Source: Bacillota bacterium
GTDB taxonomy: Bacteria > Bacillota > Clostridia > Lachnospirales > Lachnospiraceae
DNA length: 52,729 nucleotides
Assembly (NCBI GenBank): GCA_023411215.1
Contig: JAEYOY010000048.1
Span: 1 to 52,729, forward strand
Direction of reading: 5' to 3'
The position numbers were made by a program, and so were the translations under genes. Under the pieces are notes generated by a model. It ran no database searches. It was not told where the DNA came from and was given only the letters and a program-made list of their open reading frames with translations. Positions 25,361 through 35,131 of the stretch are shown in pieces (within the stretch, counting starts at the first letter, position 1; each line of letters begins with the position of its first letter).

Positions 25361-26959
25361 TTATATTTGCCGAAAACGTTCGGCAATTGCTTCAAATACT
25401 TTAATTCCATCAATTGCTGCCGAGGTAATCCCTCCAGCATAGCCAGCGCCCTCCCCGCAAGGATAGATTCCCTTGATACTGGCTTCAAAGCGTTCATCTC
25501 TCTGAATTCTGACAGGCGATGAGGTTCTGCTTTCTACTCCTGATAATATCGCTTCCTCATCGGCAAAACCTTTGATTTTATGATCAAAAGCAAGAATTCC
25601 TTCCTTCAATGCATCCAAAATATCCGCCGGTAAACAAGCATTCAGATTCGTCAGACGATATTCTCCTTTGATATTTGGAGTAACATTTCCTATTGTAACA
25701 CTATCCCTGTTACTTAACAAGTCACCAAACAACTGTACCGGAACAGAGCCTTTTCCAGCTTGAAAGGCAGCTTTTTCAATTCTACGTTGAAATTCAATCC
25801 CACTTAAGGGATCACCGGAGCCAAAATCCTCTGGTTGTATTGTTACTACAATAGCACTGTTGGCATTCACTTCATCTCGATTATAATTACTCATGCCATT
25901 CACTGCGACATACCCATGTTCGGAAGATGCATTGACTACAAAGCCACCGGGACACATACAGAAGGAATACACTCCTCTTCCCTTTCCGGTCTGATGTGTC
26001 AGCTTATAATCCGCCGCAGGAAGATGGATATATTCACTTCCGTATTGTGACCTGCTTATCATACTCTGATTATGTTCGATTCTAAATCCAATCGCGAAAG
26101 CTTTCGCTGTCAGCTTAAGTCCCCTTCTGTGGAACATGGCAAAGGTATCTCTGGCACTGTGCCCAACAGCTGTAACAAGTAATTCACAGGGGATAACTTC
26201 ATTATGATTAATCTCAATTGCTCTTAAGCTTCCCTTTTCTATGATCATATCCGTCAGAGCGGAACCAAAGCGCACCTCTCCTCCACATCGGATAATTTCG
26301 TTTCTCATATTCTCAACGACATTACGTAGCTTATCGGTACCGATATGCGGCTTATTCAGATAAAGAATATCCGAGGGTGCCCCGAACTTAACAAAGGTCT
26401 CCATAACCAGACGATATCGGTTGTTGGTATCCTTAACAAGAGTATTTAGTTTGCCGTCAGAGAAGGTCCCTGCGCCACCTTCACCGAATTGAACATTACA
26501 TTCCGGATTTAACTCATTCGTCCTCCAGAAATGTTCAACCGACTCCACTCTCTTACGTACTTCATATCCGCGCTCCAGTACCAAGGGATGATAGCCGTTA
26601 AGAGCCAAAAGATAAGCCGTAAATAAGCCGGCCGGACCTGTTCCTACAACGACCGGACGATGGGACAGCAGCTCCTCACCGGACGGAAGGAATTGATATC
26701 GATCAGTCTTTGCAAGAGTTACATTTGCATTATGACACCGACTAATGATAGCTGTTTCCTTTTCCTTTGAGTCAAGGGAAACGGTTGCATCGATGGTATA
26801 AATATATTTAATATCATTCTTCCTGGCATCAATGGATTTCTTGACAATCTGATAGTTCAGAATTCTCTGAGACGGAAGCTTCAATGCCTTCGCGATTGCA
26901 TTGAACAGCTCCTCTTCATTATGCTTTATTGGAAGCTTAACTTGTGTAATTCTTATCAA
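25361..26959 (-). CDS. FAD-dependent dehydrogenase of the COG2509 type
   Basis: The 532-residue protein has a short N-terminal domain (residues 1-95, starting MIRITQVKLPIKH) followed by a Rossmann FAD-binding motif (VVVGTGPAGLFTAYLLALNGY), an FGEGGAGTFSDGKL segment and a C-terminal GEGAGYAGGITSAAIDGIK FAD-closing motif. This arrangement matches the widespread but uncharacterised FAD-dependent dehydrogenases of COG2509. No substrate is known. It lies between the BaiN-like gene (84 bp) and proB (82 bp) and probably shares their transcript; the start ATG is not preceded by a strong Shine-Dalgarno. Confidence 0.85.
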   Translation of the reverse strand: MIRITQVKLPIKHNEEELFNAIAKALKLPSQRILNYQIVKKSIDARKNDIKYIYTIDATVSLDSKEKETAIISRCHNANVTLAKTDRYQFLPSGEELLSHRPVVVGTGPAGLFTAYLLALNGYHPLVLERGYEVRKRVESVEHFWRTNELNPECNVQFGEGGAGTFSDGKLNTLVKDTNNRYRLVMETFVKFGAPSDILYLNKPHIGTDKLRNVVENMRNEIIRCGGEVRFGSALTDMIIEKGSLRAIEINHNEVIPCELLVTAVGHSARDTFAMFHRRGLKLTAKAFAIGFRIEHNQSMISRSQYGSEYIHLPAADYKLTHQTGKGRGVYSFCMCPGGFVVNASSEHGYVAVNGMSNYNRDEVNANSAIVVTIQPEDFGSGDPLSGIEFQRRIEKAAFQAGKGSVPVQLFGDLLSNRDSVTIGNVTPNIKGEYRLTNLNACLPADILDALKEGILAFDHKIKGFADEEAILSGVESRTSSPVRIQRDERFEASIKGIYPCGEGAGYAGGITSAAIDGIKVFEAIAERFRQI

Positions 26960-27043
26960 ATTTATTAACCATACCTTTCATAATACTAATTATCTATCAA
27001 TCGTAATGCTCGAACCAATACGCTTCCTAGCAATTAACGTTGT

Positions 27044-28297
27044 CTATTGTCGGTTCTTTCTTACAGCGCATCCAGCCGTTGTTCCAGCTAAGTAGCCTGA
27101 ACTCCATGCCCATTGCAGGTTATAACCTCCACAGGTGCCGTCCACATCCACAAGTTCACCAGCCAGATATAACCTCTTCACCAGTTTAGATTCCATGGTT
27201 GCGGCATCAATCTCCCCAGTCTTTACTCCACCGCAGCAGACCTGAGCATTCTCAAAGGAATTTGTACCGTTAATCGGAAGCCTGAGAGCTTTCATCTGTT
27301 GTGTCAATATATCAATATCACGCTCCGACAGCTTAGTAGAAGGCATAGTCGGATCGAGTTTTGCTTCTTTAATTAAAATATAATTGAGTTTATGATTAAA
27401 GAGCCCAATCATCATCTCCTCAAGGCTTTTGCTGGGGTTTTGCTGTATCCGATTCTTCAGTATGCTTTTCAGCTCTTCCTTTGTCCTATCCTTTATGAAA
27501 TCAAGTGAGAGCCAGCAGTTTTTCCCCTTGTCCAATGACTTTGCAACAAATCGGCTGAGCTGCATGATGGGAATACCGGAGATGCCGTAATCCGTAAAGA
27601 TAATTTCTCCTTCTTCCATACCAAGCTTATTCTCCCTGTCATAAGCACTGACAGTGACATGGGTCCGTACGCCGGACACTGTCTTACAGAGCTTGTCCGG
27701 AGATTTCAATTGAACCAGTGCCGGTAAAGGTTTTATAATACTATGTCCTAAAACCTTAGCAAGCTCATAACCGCTGCCGTTAGAGCCCAGTTGTGGCGAA
27801 GCACAACCTCCTGCAGCGATAATCAAGTGTTTTCCTTGGTATCGATAACGCCTTTTATCCTCTGCGCTCTCAGTTATTACCTCAAAGTATGGCTTTGCTA
27901 TCTCAATTACCGTCTCCATATACCGAAATACTACACCAAGCCTTAAACACTCCAATACCAAAACTTGTACCACACTGGCTGCCTGCTCTGAATTCGGATA
28001 GTAATAGCCCTCACGCTCTTTGGGATAGATACCTAAGTCTTCAAAAAATTCCAGGGTTTTTTGGACATCAAAACAAGACAGCACCTTCATAGCAAATGCG
28101 CTGTCATCCGAACGATAGCAATCGGGAGCTTGGAAACGATTCGTAAAATTACACTTTCCGTTACCGGTTGCCAATATTTTTTTTCCGGGCTTCTCCTTGC
28201 GTTCTATCACAAGCACTGAACTTCCCAATCTTGCTGCAGCAATCGCAGCCACTAAACCGGAAGCTCCGGCGCCAACGATGATTACGTCATATTTCAC
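27044..28297 (-). CDS. BaiN/HI0933-family flavoprotein
   Basis: A 417-residue NAD(P)/FAD-dependent oxidoreductase of the HI0933-like (COG2081) family. The N-terminal dinucleotide site is DVIIVGAGASGLVAAIAAARLG and is followed by GKKILATGNGKCNFTN, which is diagnostic. The C-terminus has CCGGVKTGEID and the final FAD motif LAGELVDVDGTCGGYNLQ (in parts). One family member, BaiN, reduces bile-acid intermediates in Clostridium scindens; most members have no assigned substrate, so I do not infer bile-acid metabolism. First gene of the run that continues to hflC. Confidence 0.88.
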   Translation of the reverse strand: MKYDVIIVGAGASGLVAAIAAARLGSSVLVIERKEKPGKKILATGNGKCNFTNRFQAPDCYRSDDSAFAMKVLSCFDVQKTLEFFEDLGIYPKEREGYYYPNSEQAASVVQVLVLECLRLGVVFRYMETVIEIAKPYFEVITESAEDKRRYRYQGKHLIIAAGGCASPQLGSNGSGYELAKVLGHSIIKPLPALVQLKSPDKLCKTVSGVRTHVTVSAYDRENKLGMEEGEIIFTDYGISGIPIMQLSRFVAKSLDKGKNCWLSLDFIKDRTKEELKSILKNRIQQNPSKSLEEMMIGLFNHKLNYILIKEAKLDPTMPSTKLSERDIDILTQQMKALRLPINGTNSFENAQVCCGGVKTGEIDAATMESKLVKRLYLAGELVDVDGTCGGYNLQWAWSSGYLAGTTAGCAVRKNRQ

Positions 28298-28331
28298 TTG
28301 AACAGCCTCCTACGAACAAATCATATTAATT

Positions 28332-28418
28332 TCATGACAATAGAGAGTTCGCGAAGCGTGCTTTCTATTGTTCATGACGATAGTAAAGTGCACGAAACGT
28401 ACTTTCTATCGTTTAGGA
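28332..28418. repeat. Two tandem copies of the dispersed hairpin repeat
   Basis: Copy one (28332-28377) is the best preserved: TCATGACAATAG at the start, TTCGCGAAGCGTGC in the middle and TTTCTATTGTTCATGA at the end. Copy two (28372-28418) shares the TCATGA junction and keeps the stem through compensatory changes (GATAGTAAAGTGC with GTACTTTCTATC). It lies upstream of the BaiN-like gene and downstream of the BofC-like gene. The rest of the 218-bp gap shows nothing else. Confidence 0.8.
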
Positions 28419-28515
28419 TTTGTTTCATTATATTTTAACCAAGGCATTATTTCAAGCATTTCTTTACATAACCAATAATAAACCAATAGGATATATTCCT
28501 CTAATCAGAGCGGCA

Positions 28516-29178
28516 TCAGCTTGAAAAGCTTTCCAGAAGAGAATACAATTCCTCAAGACTATTCACATAGATACCCTGACTTAAAGCGATTCTGTCCTCT
28601 TCCACCAGTTCGGCGGCGAGAATATGAGTATAGCTGTAGACACTCTTAAGATCACTGTTGTACACAACTACATATCCATCCTTCACCACGACATAGAAGC
28701 GGAACGGTACAAAGTCCTCATTGTACGTCTTCTTGATCACAACCTCTGTATCAGAAAATCGGACTAATTCATAGGATATCAAACCCTTATTATATTCCGA
28801 CAAAGGTAAATCCTTCATGTAAGCACTCAGATATTCCACGACCTGTGCACGAGTCAACCCAACCAGATAAGCAGGTGGATTCAACTCCTGGGTATCAAGC
28901 TTATCTGACTTCATATTATATATCTCAAGGATATATTTTGTTGCAGGTAATATAATTGCTTCAGGCTGTTCATTAACTGACACCGAAGCATCCTCATTTT
29001 CAACAACAGGTGTTGGTTCAGCCTTCTGAGTAAGAGGCAAGAGCTGATCTTTACGTTCTATTGCTTTCTGATTAAATTCATTTAATGCGTGCAAATAACT
29101 CATGTAATAGCAGGTGCTGAACATGACACTTATTAAAACAAAGCTTCCGAGATAAATCAACGCCTTTTTCAGCTTCAT
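28516..29178 (-). CDS. BofC C-terminal-domain-like membrane protein
   Basis: The 220-residue protein has an N-terminal membrane helix (LIYLGSFVLISVMFSTCYYM), a polar linker and a C-terminal domain that resembles the BofC C-terminal domain: FYVVVKDGYVVVYNSDLKSVYSYTHI (in parts), then LAAELVEEDRIALSQGI and the closing YVNSLEELYSLLESFSS (in parts). BofC in B. subtilis is a forespore protein that restrains SpoIVB signalling before sigma-K activation. The domain match is from memory of the family and moderate; function in this organism is inferred. An AGGAG precedes the ATG by 10 bases. Confidence 0.6.
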   Translation of the reverse strand: MKLKKALIYLGSFVLISVMFSTCYYMSYLHALNEFNQKAIERKDQLLPLTQKAEPTPVVENEDASVSVNEQPEAIILPATKYILEIYNMKSDKLDTQELNPPAYLVGLTRAQVVEYLSAYMKDLPLSEYNKGLISYELVRFSDTEVVIKKTYNEDFVPFRFYVVVKDGYVVVYNSDLKSVYSYTHILAAELVEEDRIALSQGIYVNSLEELYSLLESFSS

Positions 29179-29320
29179 ACGAAAACCACTCCTTTGGCAT
29201 TATTATCTCCGGAATTAACTTTTTTATACATTTATAGTAAGATTTACTGAAACTATTCCATACTCCAGGGAAGTCCATGGGTTTTAGATTAATCAATGGA
29301 ATAATATGCGACCATTTGCT

Positions 29321-31897
29321 TTACCTATTACATTCTAGCCTTTCCAATAAATTCAAATTATAGATGTTCTCAATCTCGTCTGCCAGCAGCGGTTTGCTAA
29401 ACAGATATCCCTGTATGTAATCACAACCACCATGCTTTAGCAGCAGATACTTATCCATCTCTTCAATTCCCTCGGCCGTAATTTTAAGTTTCAGACTATG
29501 GGCTAAAGAGATAATACTATCCATAACATCAGTATTTTCGGTCTGAAGAAATTTATCATTGATTGATTTATCCAGTTTAATCTTATCAACCGGAATAAAG
29601 GTCAGATAATTCAATGATGAAAAACCCGTACCAAAATCATCCAGCGCTAGTTTAAAACCGGCCTCCTTCACCGCTCGTAAGAATTCCTTCGTCTGAGAGT
29701 TATTCTCAAGGAAAAAGCTTTCGGTAATCTCTATCTCAACATACTCCGGACTAATTTCATATCTCTGAAGAAGATTCTTCATAAATTGAATATAATTCCG
29801 ATCTCTTAGCTGTTTGCTGGAATAATTAATAGAAACAACTTTTTCTGCAAAGCCTTTTCTTCTCCATCGGTCAAGCTGCATGATTGCTTCCTCAGCTACC
29901 CACCTGCCGATCTGTATAATGTGCCCGCATTCTTCTGCTATGGGAATAAACAGACTTGGGCTAATATTATGATTCTTGAGTCGAAGCAATGCTTCAAAGC
30001 CGATAATCTCTCCGGTTTTTGTATCCACTTGCGGTTGATAGCTTAAATAGAAGCCCTTATCCTTTATGGCTTGTCTTAAGATATTCTCTATATCCTTCTT
30101 TGTCTTGATCTCTTGTTTCATAGCTTCCTGATAGTAGATAAAGCTATTCTTACCGTTATGCTTGACCTTATACATAGCAGCATCCGCATTCATAATTAAT
30201 TGATCAAGATTGTCACTGTCCTGTGGATATTGTGTGATACCCATACTAAAATGAATGTAATTTTCAATGTCATCATAAATATACACTTCTTCAAATATCT
30301 TTTGAATTTTCCTGGCATATTCATTAATTGTCTCTTGTTCTGTTACCTGTTTCAACAATATAAGGAATTCATCACCGCCCATTCTGGCACAGAACAGCTT
30401 ATCATCAATAATATTATTGAATCTTTCTGCGATCATTCTTAGTAGATGATCCCCGTACACATGACCCAAGGTGTCATTGATGCTCTTAAAATTATCGATA
30501 TCAAGAAGCATGATTGCTCCCTTGGAATTACTCTCCAGTTCATGGGACAGCTGTTCTACAAAATGCATTCGATTCGGAAGCTTTGTAAGATAATCACTAT
30601 TAGCCATCTCCTCAATTTTGTTATATTGAAGCTTCAGCTCCTCCTCAGAAGCGGTTAATTCCTCATAAGTGGCTATCAGCTCCTCATGACTTTCTTGAAG
30701 CAACCTTTGCATTTTTCTCCTCTTGAAATTATCAATCAACAGAATAGTAGTAATTGAGCTTAGAAGCAGACCGATCACTCCTATAATCATGAAAAGCCTT
30801 CGATATCTTTCAAAAATGGTAATTTCCTTATTAATTAATACCGCGCCTTCTGGTATCAAGCTCTCTTCTATTTTGTATTTTTTTAATAAGTTATAATCAA
30901 AAATATAATAATATGGAGTCTGCTCATTTAATCTTATGGAATCAACTGAAGTACCTGTCAGTATCTGATATACCGTTTCTGCAGCTTGAACGCCCATTGT
31001 CTTATAATCAATCATTCTTCCGCCAAGAAGACCTTCACCAACACCGCCGACAGAGGCGCGGTATACCGGAACCTTCACATGACTTCTTATGAACTCAAAT
31101 TGGTCGTCTGTTTCCATATATTTACCCGATTTATCCTGATCCATGCTCTGTAACAGAACGATTGTATCATGCTCAATACTTTCTAATTCCTTACCAAATT
31201 CGTTAAAGGTATATTCCGACACATTCAAGGTATTAAAAGCTAAGCTGGGATAGGCACTTTTAACCTCCTCCAACTGTTTTTCATCCCCCTGTCCGGTTAG
31301 GGTTCCGTCCACAATTCCGATCACTTTCGTTGCATCAGGATTGAAGCGCCTTGCAATCTCTATATTCTCCTTCAAAGAGGTCTCTTCTATACTTCCTGCC
31401 ATATTAGGCAGAGCATCTGCTTTTCTTGCCCTTTCCTTGTCATTAATTCCAAAGAATACAATTGGAAGTCCCTGAAAAAGCACATCTTGATGATCCATTG
31501 CGAATTGAAGAGCTGCATCATCTCCAACAACAAGTGCATCATAGGTCGGAAGATTAGCGAGCTTATATTTGATGCTATCATAAAAATGCCGGATATTCTC
31601 CTCAGTGGAAAGTCTTTTTGTATCCATATATTCTATATCGAGAGATGCACCGTATTTATGAAAGACGCTCTGCAGTCCAATAATCTGGTCAGGAATAGTT
31701 AAAAAGCGTTCGCTATATGAGCTGATGAAAAGAATTCGCTTATTGTCCAGAGCAGGAGTCACTACGGAGCTCTCATTACCGGTGTACACCAACTGTGAGG
31801 ACAAAGTAATATGTACATAGATTAACATAGCTGACAGTATTCCCATGAATATAATTAGATACACATAAATCCTTTTTCTTTCCATTCTTTTTCTCAT
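29321..31897 (-). CDS. Transmembrane receptor with ABC-substrate-binding-like, GGDEF and EAL domains
   Basis: Predicted cyclic-di-GMP enzyme of about 858 residues. A membrane helix (residues 10-32) is followed by an extracytoplasmic domain like ABC_sub_bind (about 50-355), a second helix (about 366-388), a coiled coil, GGDEF (about 430-590) and EAL (about 600-850). GGDEF is intact (RMGGDEFL), so cyclase activity is possible; the RxxD product-inhibition site is absent (D and L there). EAL residues look complete: EALLRL, SINYS, EITES, DDFGTGFSS, KLDKS, TAEGIE, QGYLFSKPL. The open frame begins at 31942, but GGAGG 6 bases before the ATG at 31897 sets the start. It is followed 142 bp later by the BofC-like gene. 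Confidence 0.92.
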   Translation of the reverse strand: MRKRMERKRIYVYLIIFMGILSAMLIYVHITLSSQLVYTGNESSVVTPALDNKRILFISSYSERFLTIPDQIIGLQSVFHKYGASLDIEYMDTKRLSTEENIRHFYDSIKYKLANLPTYDALVVGDDAALQFAMDHQDVLFQGLPIVFFGINDKERARKADALPNMAGSIEETSLKENIEIARRFNPDATKVIGIVDGTLTGQGDEKQLEEVKSAYPSLAFNTLNVSEYTFNEFGKELESIEHDTIVLLQSMDQDKSGKYMETDDQFEFIRSHVKVPVYRASVGGVGEGLLGGRMIDYKTMGVQAAETVYQILTGTSVDSIRLNEQTPYYYIFDYNLLKKYKIEESLIPEGAVLINKEITIFERYRRLFMIIGVIGLLLSSITTILLIDNFKRRKMQRLLQESHEELIATYEELTASEEELKLQYNKIEEMANSDYLTKLPNRMHFVEQLSHELESNSKGAIMLLDIDNFKSINDTLGHVYGDHLLRMIAERFNNIIDDKLFCARMGGDEFLILLKQVTEQETINEYARKIQKIFEEVYIYDDIENYIHFSMGITQYPQDSDNLDQLIMNADAAMYKVKHNGKNSFIYYQEAMKQEIKTKKDIENILRQAIKDKGFYLSYQPQVDTKTGEIIGFEALLRLKNHNISPSLFIPIAEECGHIIQIGRWVAEEAIMQLDRWRRKGFAEKVVSINYSSKQLRDRNYIQFMKNLLQRYEISPEYVEIEITESFFLENNSQTKEFLRAVKEAGFKLALDDFGTGFSSLNYLTFIPVDKIKLDKSINDKFLQTENTDVMDSIISLAHSLKLKITAEGIEEMDKYLLLKHGGCDYIQGYLFSKPLLADEIENIYNLNLLERLECNR

Positions 31898-32101
31898 AGC
31901 AAACCTCCATGCAAGAATGTCCTTCAAACCATCATCAAGCATATTTTTTTAGACATAACACCGATCGATTAACAGATATTTCGACTATATATATTATATT
32001 TCACTATATTATTGCAATGTTAGTATATACCTATTTCATAAATACATCAAGCCAAAAGCAAGGTTCTACATAGACCAAACTTAGCACAATTGAGAAACAA
32101 A

Positions 32102-32145
32102 GAAGAGCCGATACACTAACGCTATGTTAGTTTTATCAGCTCTTC
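32102..32145 (-). terminator. Terminator of the flippase gene
   Basis: GAAGAGC.GAT....TAAC (32102-32120) pairs with GTTA....ATC.GCTCTTC (32126-32145); on the minus strand a U-rich tail follows. It lies 24 bp after the stop at 32169. Confidence 0.7.
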
Positions 32146-32168
32146 ATCGATAATACCTATTAAATAAA

Positions 32169-33854
32169 TTATAGCAGATGCAGCTTCTTTAAAATACGTA
32201 TAATAGAGCCACTCTTTGGAACAAAGTCGAGTTCTTCCTCACTGACACCCTTCATGAAAATCAATAATGCAAAATAGATTATCAGCGCCAGTAGGAAAGC
32301 TAGGATAGTCGAAACCAACATATTCCCTATCCAGAGCATTAAGCCCTTATAAGCGAAATAGGTAACTACTCCCATGAGACCGGCGCTCACCGTCGGAATC
32401 ACAAAGGTCTTGATGATTTCCTGCTGATATCCCAGATGTCGGGCGAGGGCAATCCAATTCAAGATGCATACCACCATGGGAAAGGTAACATTTCCGATTA
32501 CTAACGCATAGGTACTCAAGGGTGTAAAATAAAGTAATAGAAACACAATGATTACATGAAGTCCCAGCGAGATTGCCGAATGAATCACCGGAAGCTTCAT
32601 TTGATTAATTCCTTGAAGAATGGAGGAAGATACTGTGGAGTAAGCATAAAAAACGATGGATATAGAGCCCAGCATCATTAGATTCGTAGACAGCACAAAT
32701 GTATCTCTGAAAATCAGAGCCATAAACGGTGCTGCTAAAACCGCCATTCCTATGGCTGCCGGAATAGCAATAATCATATTGAATTTCACCGCCGCATGTA
32801 CTTTATGACAAATGGAATCAATTCTGCCTCTGGCCATATCAGCTGACACAGTAGTAACTATGGCAGCTCCAATCGCGGTAGCAATGGCAACCGGTACATT
32901 GGTAAGTAGGCGATATTCACTGCTATAGATACCGATTAAAGTATTACGGAATTCCTCAAGGTACAACTGCCCTGCCGTAGCTCCCTCAGCAAGCAACACC
33001 GGTAAATCAAAGGATGCGATTACTTTCCCTTTCATGATATGACCAAAAAGGGAGCTGTCAATTAATCCGCTGATCTGATACACGGTCTGACTTAAGATAA
33101 TCGGAGCAATTGTAAGTATTAGAAGCTTAAATATGTCTGAATAGCTCTCACGGTGACCTGTCGTATCACGTCTCATCTGCTTATTTAAAACAGGTTTATA
33201 AATCATAAATACAAAAAGTAGGAACAATAAGGCTACTAACGCACCTGCAAAGGTACCGAAGGTTCCGCCAGCCGCACCATAGGCAGACATATTCGGCGCA
33301 GCACTATAATTCTTCATTAATATCCAAGAGGCTGCCACACTGACGATTGCATTAACGATCTGCTCCAACACCTGTGAAACAGCGGTAGGAATCATTGTGT
33401 TTTTTCCTTGATAAAAGCCTCTCAGCACTCCCATGACAGAGAATACGAATATGGTAGGTGCCAGTATTTTCAGCGGTAAAGCGGTATCCGGACTGTCAAA
33501 TAAAAGCGTAGCCAATACATTCGCGCCAAAGAATACAATCAACGTAGCAATGAGTCCGACTGTAACCGCGAAAATCATCGCACTCAAAAAGACACGGTAG
33601 GAATTACGATGCTCTTTATTATAACTTCTTACTGCAACCAGCTTAGACACGGCTAGAGGAATACTATAGGAGGAAAGGATCAAAGCGATATTGTACACCT
33701 CGAATGCATTCGAATAAACTCCCATCCCTTCTCGCCCAATGATTCTCACCATCGGAATACGATATAGCAGGCCAATCACACGCACCAGTATGGAGGCTAC
33801 TGCTAATATACTTCCCTGTATCAGAAAATGGTTACTTTTATTTTGCGATGACAT
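32169..33854 (-). CDS. SpoVB/MurJ-like oligosaccharide flippase
   Basis: A polytopic membrane protein of the MATE/MOP superfamily with about 14 hydrophobic segments in 561 residues. The start (FLIQGSILAVASILVRVIGLLYRIP) and the segment GVLRGFYQGKNTMIPTAVSQVLEQIVNA (in parts) match the SpoVB/YtgP group of polysaccharide or lipid-II-type flippases. Possible roles are spore-cortex precursor export (SpoVB) or general cell-wall precursor flipping (YtgP-like MurJ); the sequence does not settle which. A GGAG lies 6-8 bases before the ATG. It has its own terminator downstream and a hairpin upstream, so it seems monocistronic. Confidence 0.88.
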   Translation of the reverse strand: MSSQNKSNHFLIQGSILAVASILVRVIGLLYRIPMVRIIGREGMGVYSNAFEVYNIALILSSYSIPLAVSKLVAVRSYNKEHRNSYRVFLSAMIFAVTVGLIATLIVFFGANVLATLLFDSPDTALPLKILAPTIFVFSVMGVLRGFYQGKNTMIPTAVSQVLEQIVNAIVSVAASWILMKNYSAAPNMSAYGAAGGTFGTFAGALVALLFLLFVFMIYKPVLNKQMRRDTTGHRESYSDIFKLLILTIAPIILSQTVYQISGLIDSSLFGHIMKGKVIASFDLPVLLAEGATAGQLYLEEFRNTLIGIYSSEYRLLTNVPVAIATAIGAAIVTTVSADMARGRIDSICHKVHAAVKFNMIIAIPAAIGMAVLAAPFMALIFRDTFVLSTNLMMLGSISIVFYAYSTVSSSILQGINQMKLPVIHSAISLGLHVIIVFLLLYFTPLSTYALVIGNVTFPMVVCILNWIALARHLGYQQEIIKTFVIPTVSAGLMGVVTYFAYKGLMLWIGNMLVSTILAFLLALIIYFALLIFMKGVSEEELDFVPKSGSIIRILKKLHLL

Positions 33855-33943
33855 ATTCCTTCTCCTTTTTCACAACGGTATGCTCGATATTTTATCTGAT
33901 GTATGTTTAAGTTCTCAAGCCATTTATTATGCAGGGCATTTTC

Positions 33944-33977
33944 AATGAATGTTTATAAAAATACAGGAACATTCATT
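33944..33977 (-). terminator. Hairpin after the DUF3048 gene
   Basis: AATGAATGTT (33944-33953) and AACATTCATT (33968-33977) are perfect inverted copies with a 14-base loop, 6 bp after the minus-strand stop. It is AT-rich with a weak U-tract. Confidence 0.5.
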
Positions 33978-33983
33978 ATAGAA

Positions 33984-35096
33984 CTATTTGATAGTAACTT
34001 TCTCTTCACGATCTCTTGGAAATAAGGCTATGTAGGTCTTTCCCGGATTGATGGTAAGCTCTTCTCCCGCTTCATTATAATACCTCATAAAGCGTTTATC
34101 CTCATTCTTCTTCCAAGTTATCTTAACCATTTTTCCGTTAGTGATATAATAACCGGATCCACTGGCATCCTCCAGATCCATGGTTTGATAATCATTATGA
34201 TCAATATCCCATTCCTTCACAAACTGAATAATAATATTCTTAAAGCGTAACTGCTCGCCGGTATTTGAATCCTTGTGAGGTTCTCCAAATTGATTTCGGT
34301 AATATAGCTTGTCCTTGGAATTGTATTCAAAAAACGGTGTGTTGTAGCCCGAGAAGTCAACCGTAAGCTTATTGACGGCAATATTACTTGTCAAATCCGT
34401 ATCCTCTTCATAGAATTGATAATGAGGTTCATAGCCCTCCTTATATTTTGTCTCATACTTCTTTTTCTCAATTCCAGCTAGAATACCCTTTAAGGACGCA
34501 AAGGCATTATGAGGGGCTTTCATGGATTTATCACGATAAAATACAGTAGTGCCTATCCCTGTCTCACCATCCAGATTATCGATACCTAGTTCCTTAATCT
34601 TAGCAGTGGCATACTTAGTCTTACCATAGTGGATGTAGATTGCATCGTATTCATCTGCAATGCTTACAAAGTAATGTCTCGAGCTTCTGGTTGAACCGAT
34701 TCGATCTCCTTTGTAATCCTCACCAATACCGAGAAGCCTTGTAATACCCCCCTCTACGATACACTCATAGACGATATCGGCCTGACTGATACCCCATTGA
34801 TTTCGAACTGTCTTAAAATTACTGAATTGAAATGCATAAGGTCGTTTCGTACCTATTTCAATCGGCACCCACAATCCACTTAGATAGCTTCTCATCATTC
34901 CCTCATGATTGGTATCCTCCGGTGTCTCGGTCGGTGTCACATTTGCTGTAGGTGCGGGTGTACCAGTATTCTTATTATCATCGTATTGCTCCTGATAATC
35001 CTGTATTACACTTCCGTTATAGCCATCGTTCTTCTTACACCCGGACAGTAATAATATCGTCAGTATAATTAGTATATAATAAGTGTACTTTTTCAT
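33984..35096 (-). CDS. DUF3048-domain lipoprotein (YerB-like)
   Basis: The N-terminus is a lipoprotein signal ending in the lipobox LLSGC (Cys near residue 20), so the protein is anchored on the outer face of the membrane. After a Thr/Pro-rich linker (TPAPTANVTPTETPEDT), the DUF3048 domain begins (RPYAFQFSN), with SQADIVYECIVEGGITRLL and GSTRSSRHYFVSIADEYDAIYIH (in parts) as the conserved core. The family, including B. subtilis YerB, has no proven function. 370 residues. It is close to the flippase gene (129 bp) but separated by a hairpin, and 35 bp after ybeY. Confidence 0.88.
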   Translation of the reverse strand: MKKYTYYILIILTILLLSGCKKNDGYNGSVIQDYQEQYDDNKNTGTPAPTANVTPTETPEDTNHEGMMRSYLSGLWVPIEIGTKRPYAFQFSNFKTVRNQWGISQADIVYECIVEGGITRLLGIGEDYKGDRIGSTRSSRHYFVSIADEYDAIYIHYGKTKYATAKIKELGIDNLDGETGIGTTVFYRDKSMKAPHNAFASLKGILAGIEKKKYETKYKEGYEPHYQFYEEDTDLTSNIAVNKLTVDFSGYNTPFFEYNSKDKLYYRNQFGEPHKDSNTGEQLRFKNIIIQFVKEWDIDHNDYQTMDLEDASGSGYYITNGKMVKITWKKNEDKRFMRYYNEAGEELTINPGKTYIALFPRDREEKVTIK

Positions 35097-35131
35097 ATCT
35101 ACTTAATCCCCTTCGCCATATTTCTTAACAA

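Noticed and set aside
25279..25497. N-terminal extension of proB
   Set aside because: It is a shadow of the 3' end of the upstream oxidoreductase gene; GGAGG and homology place the start at 25278.
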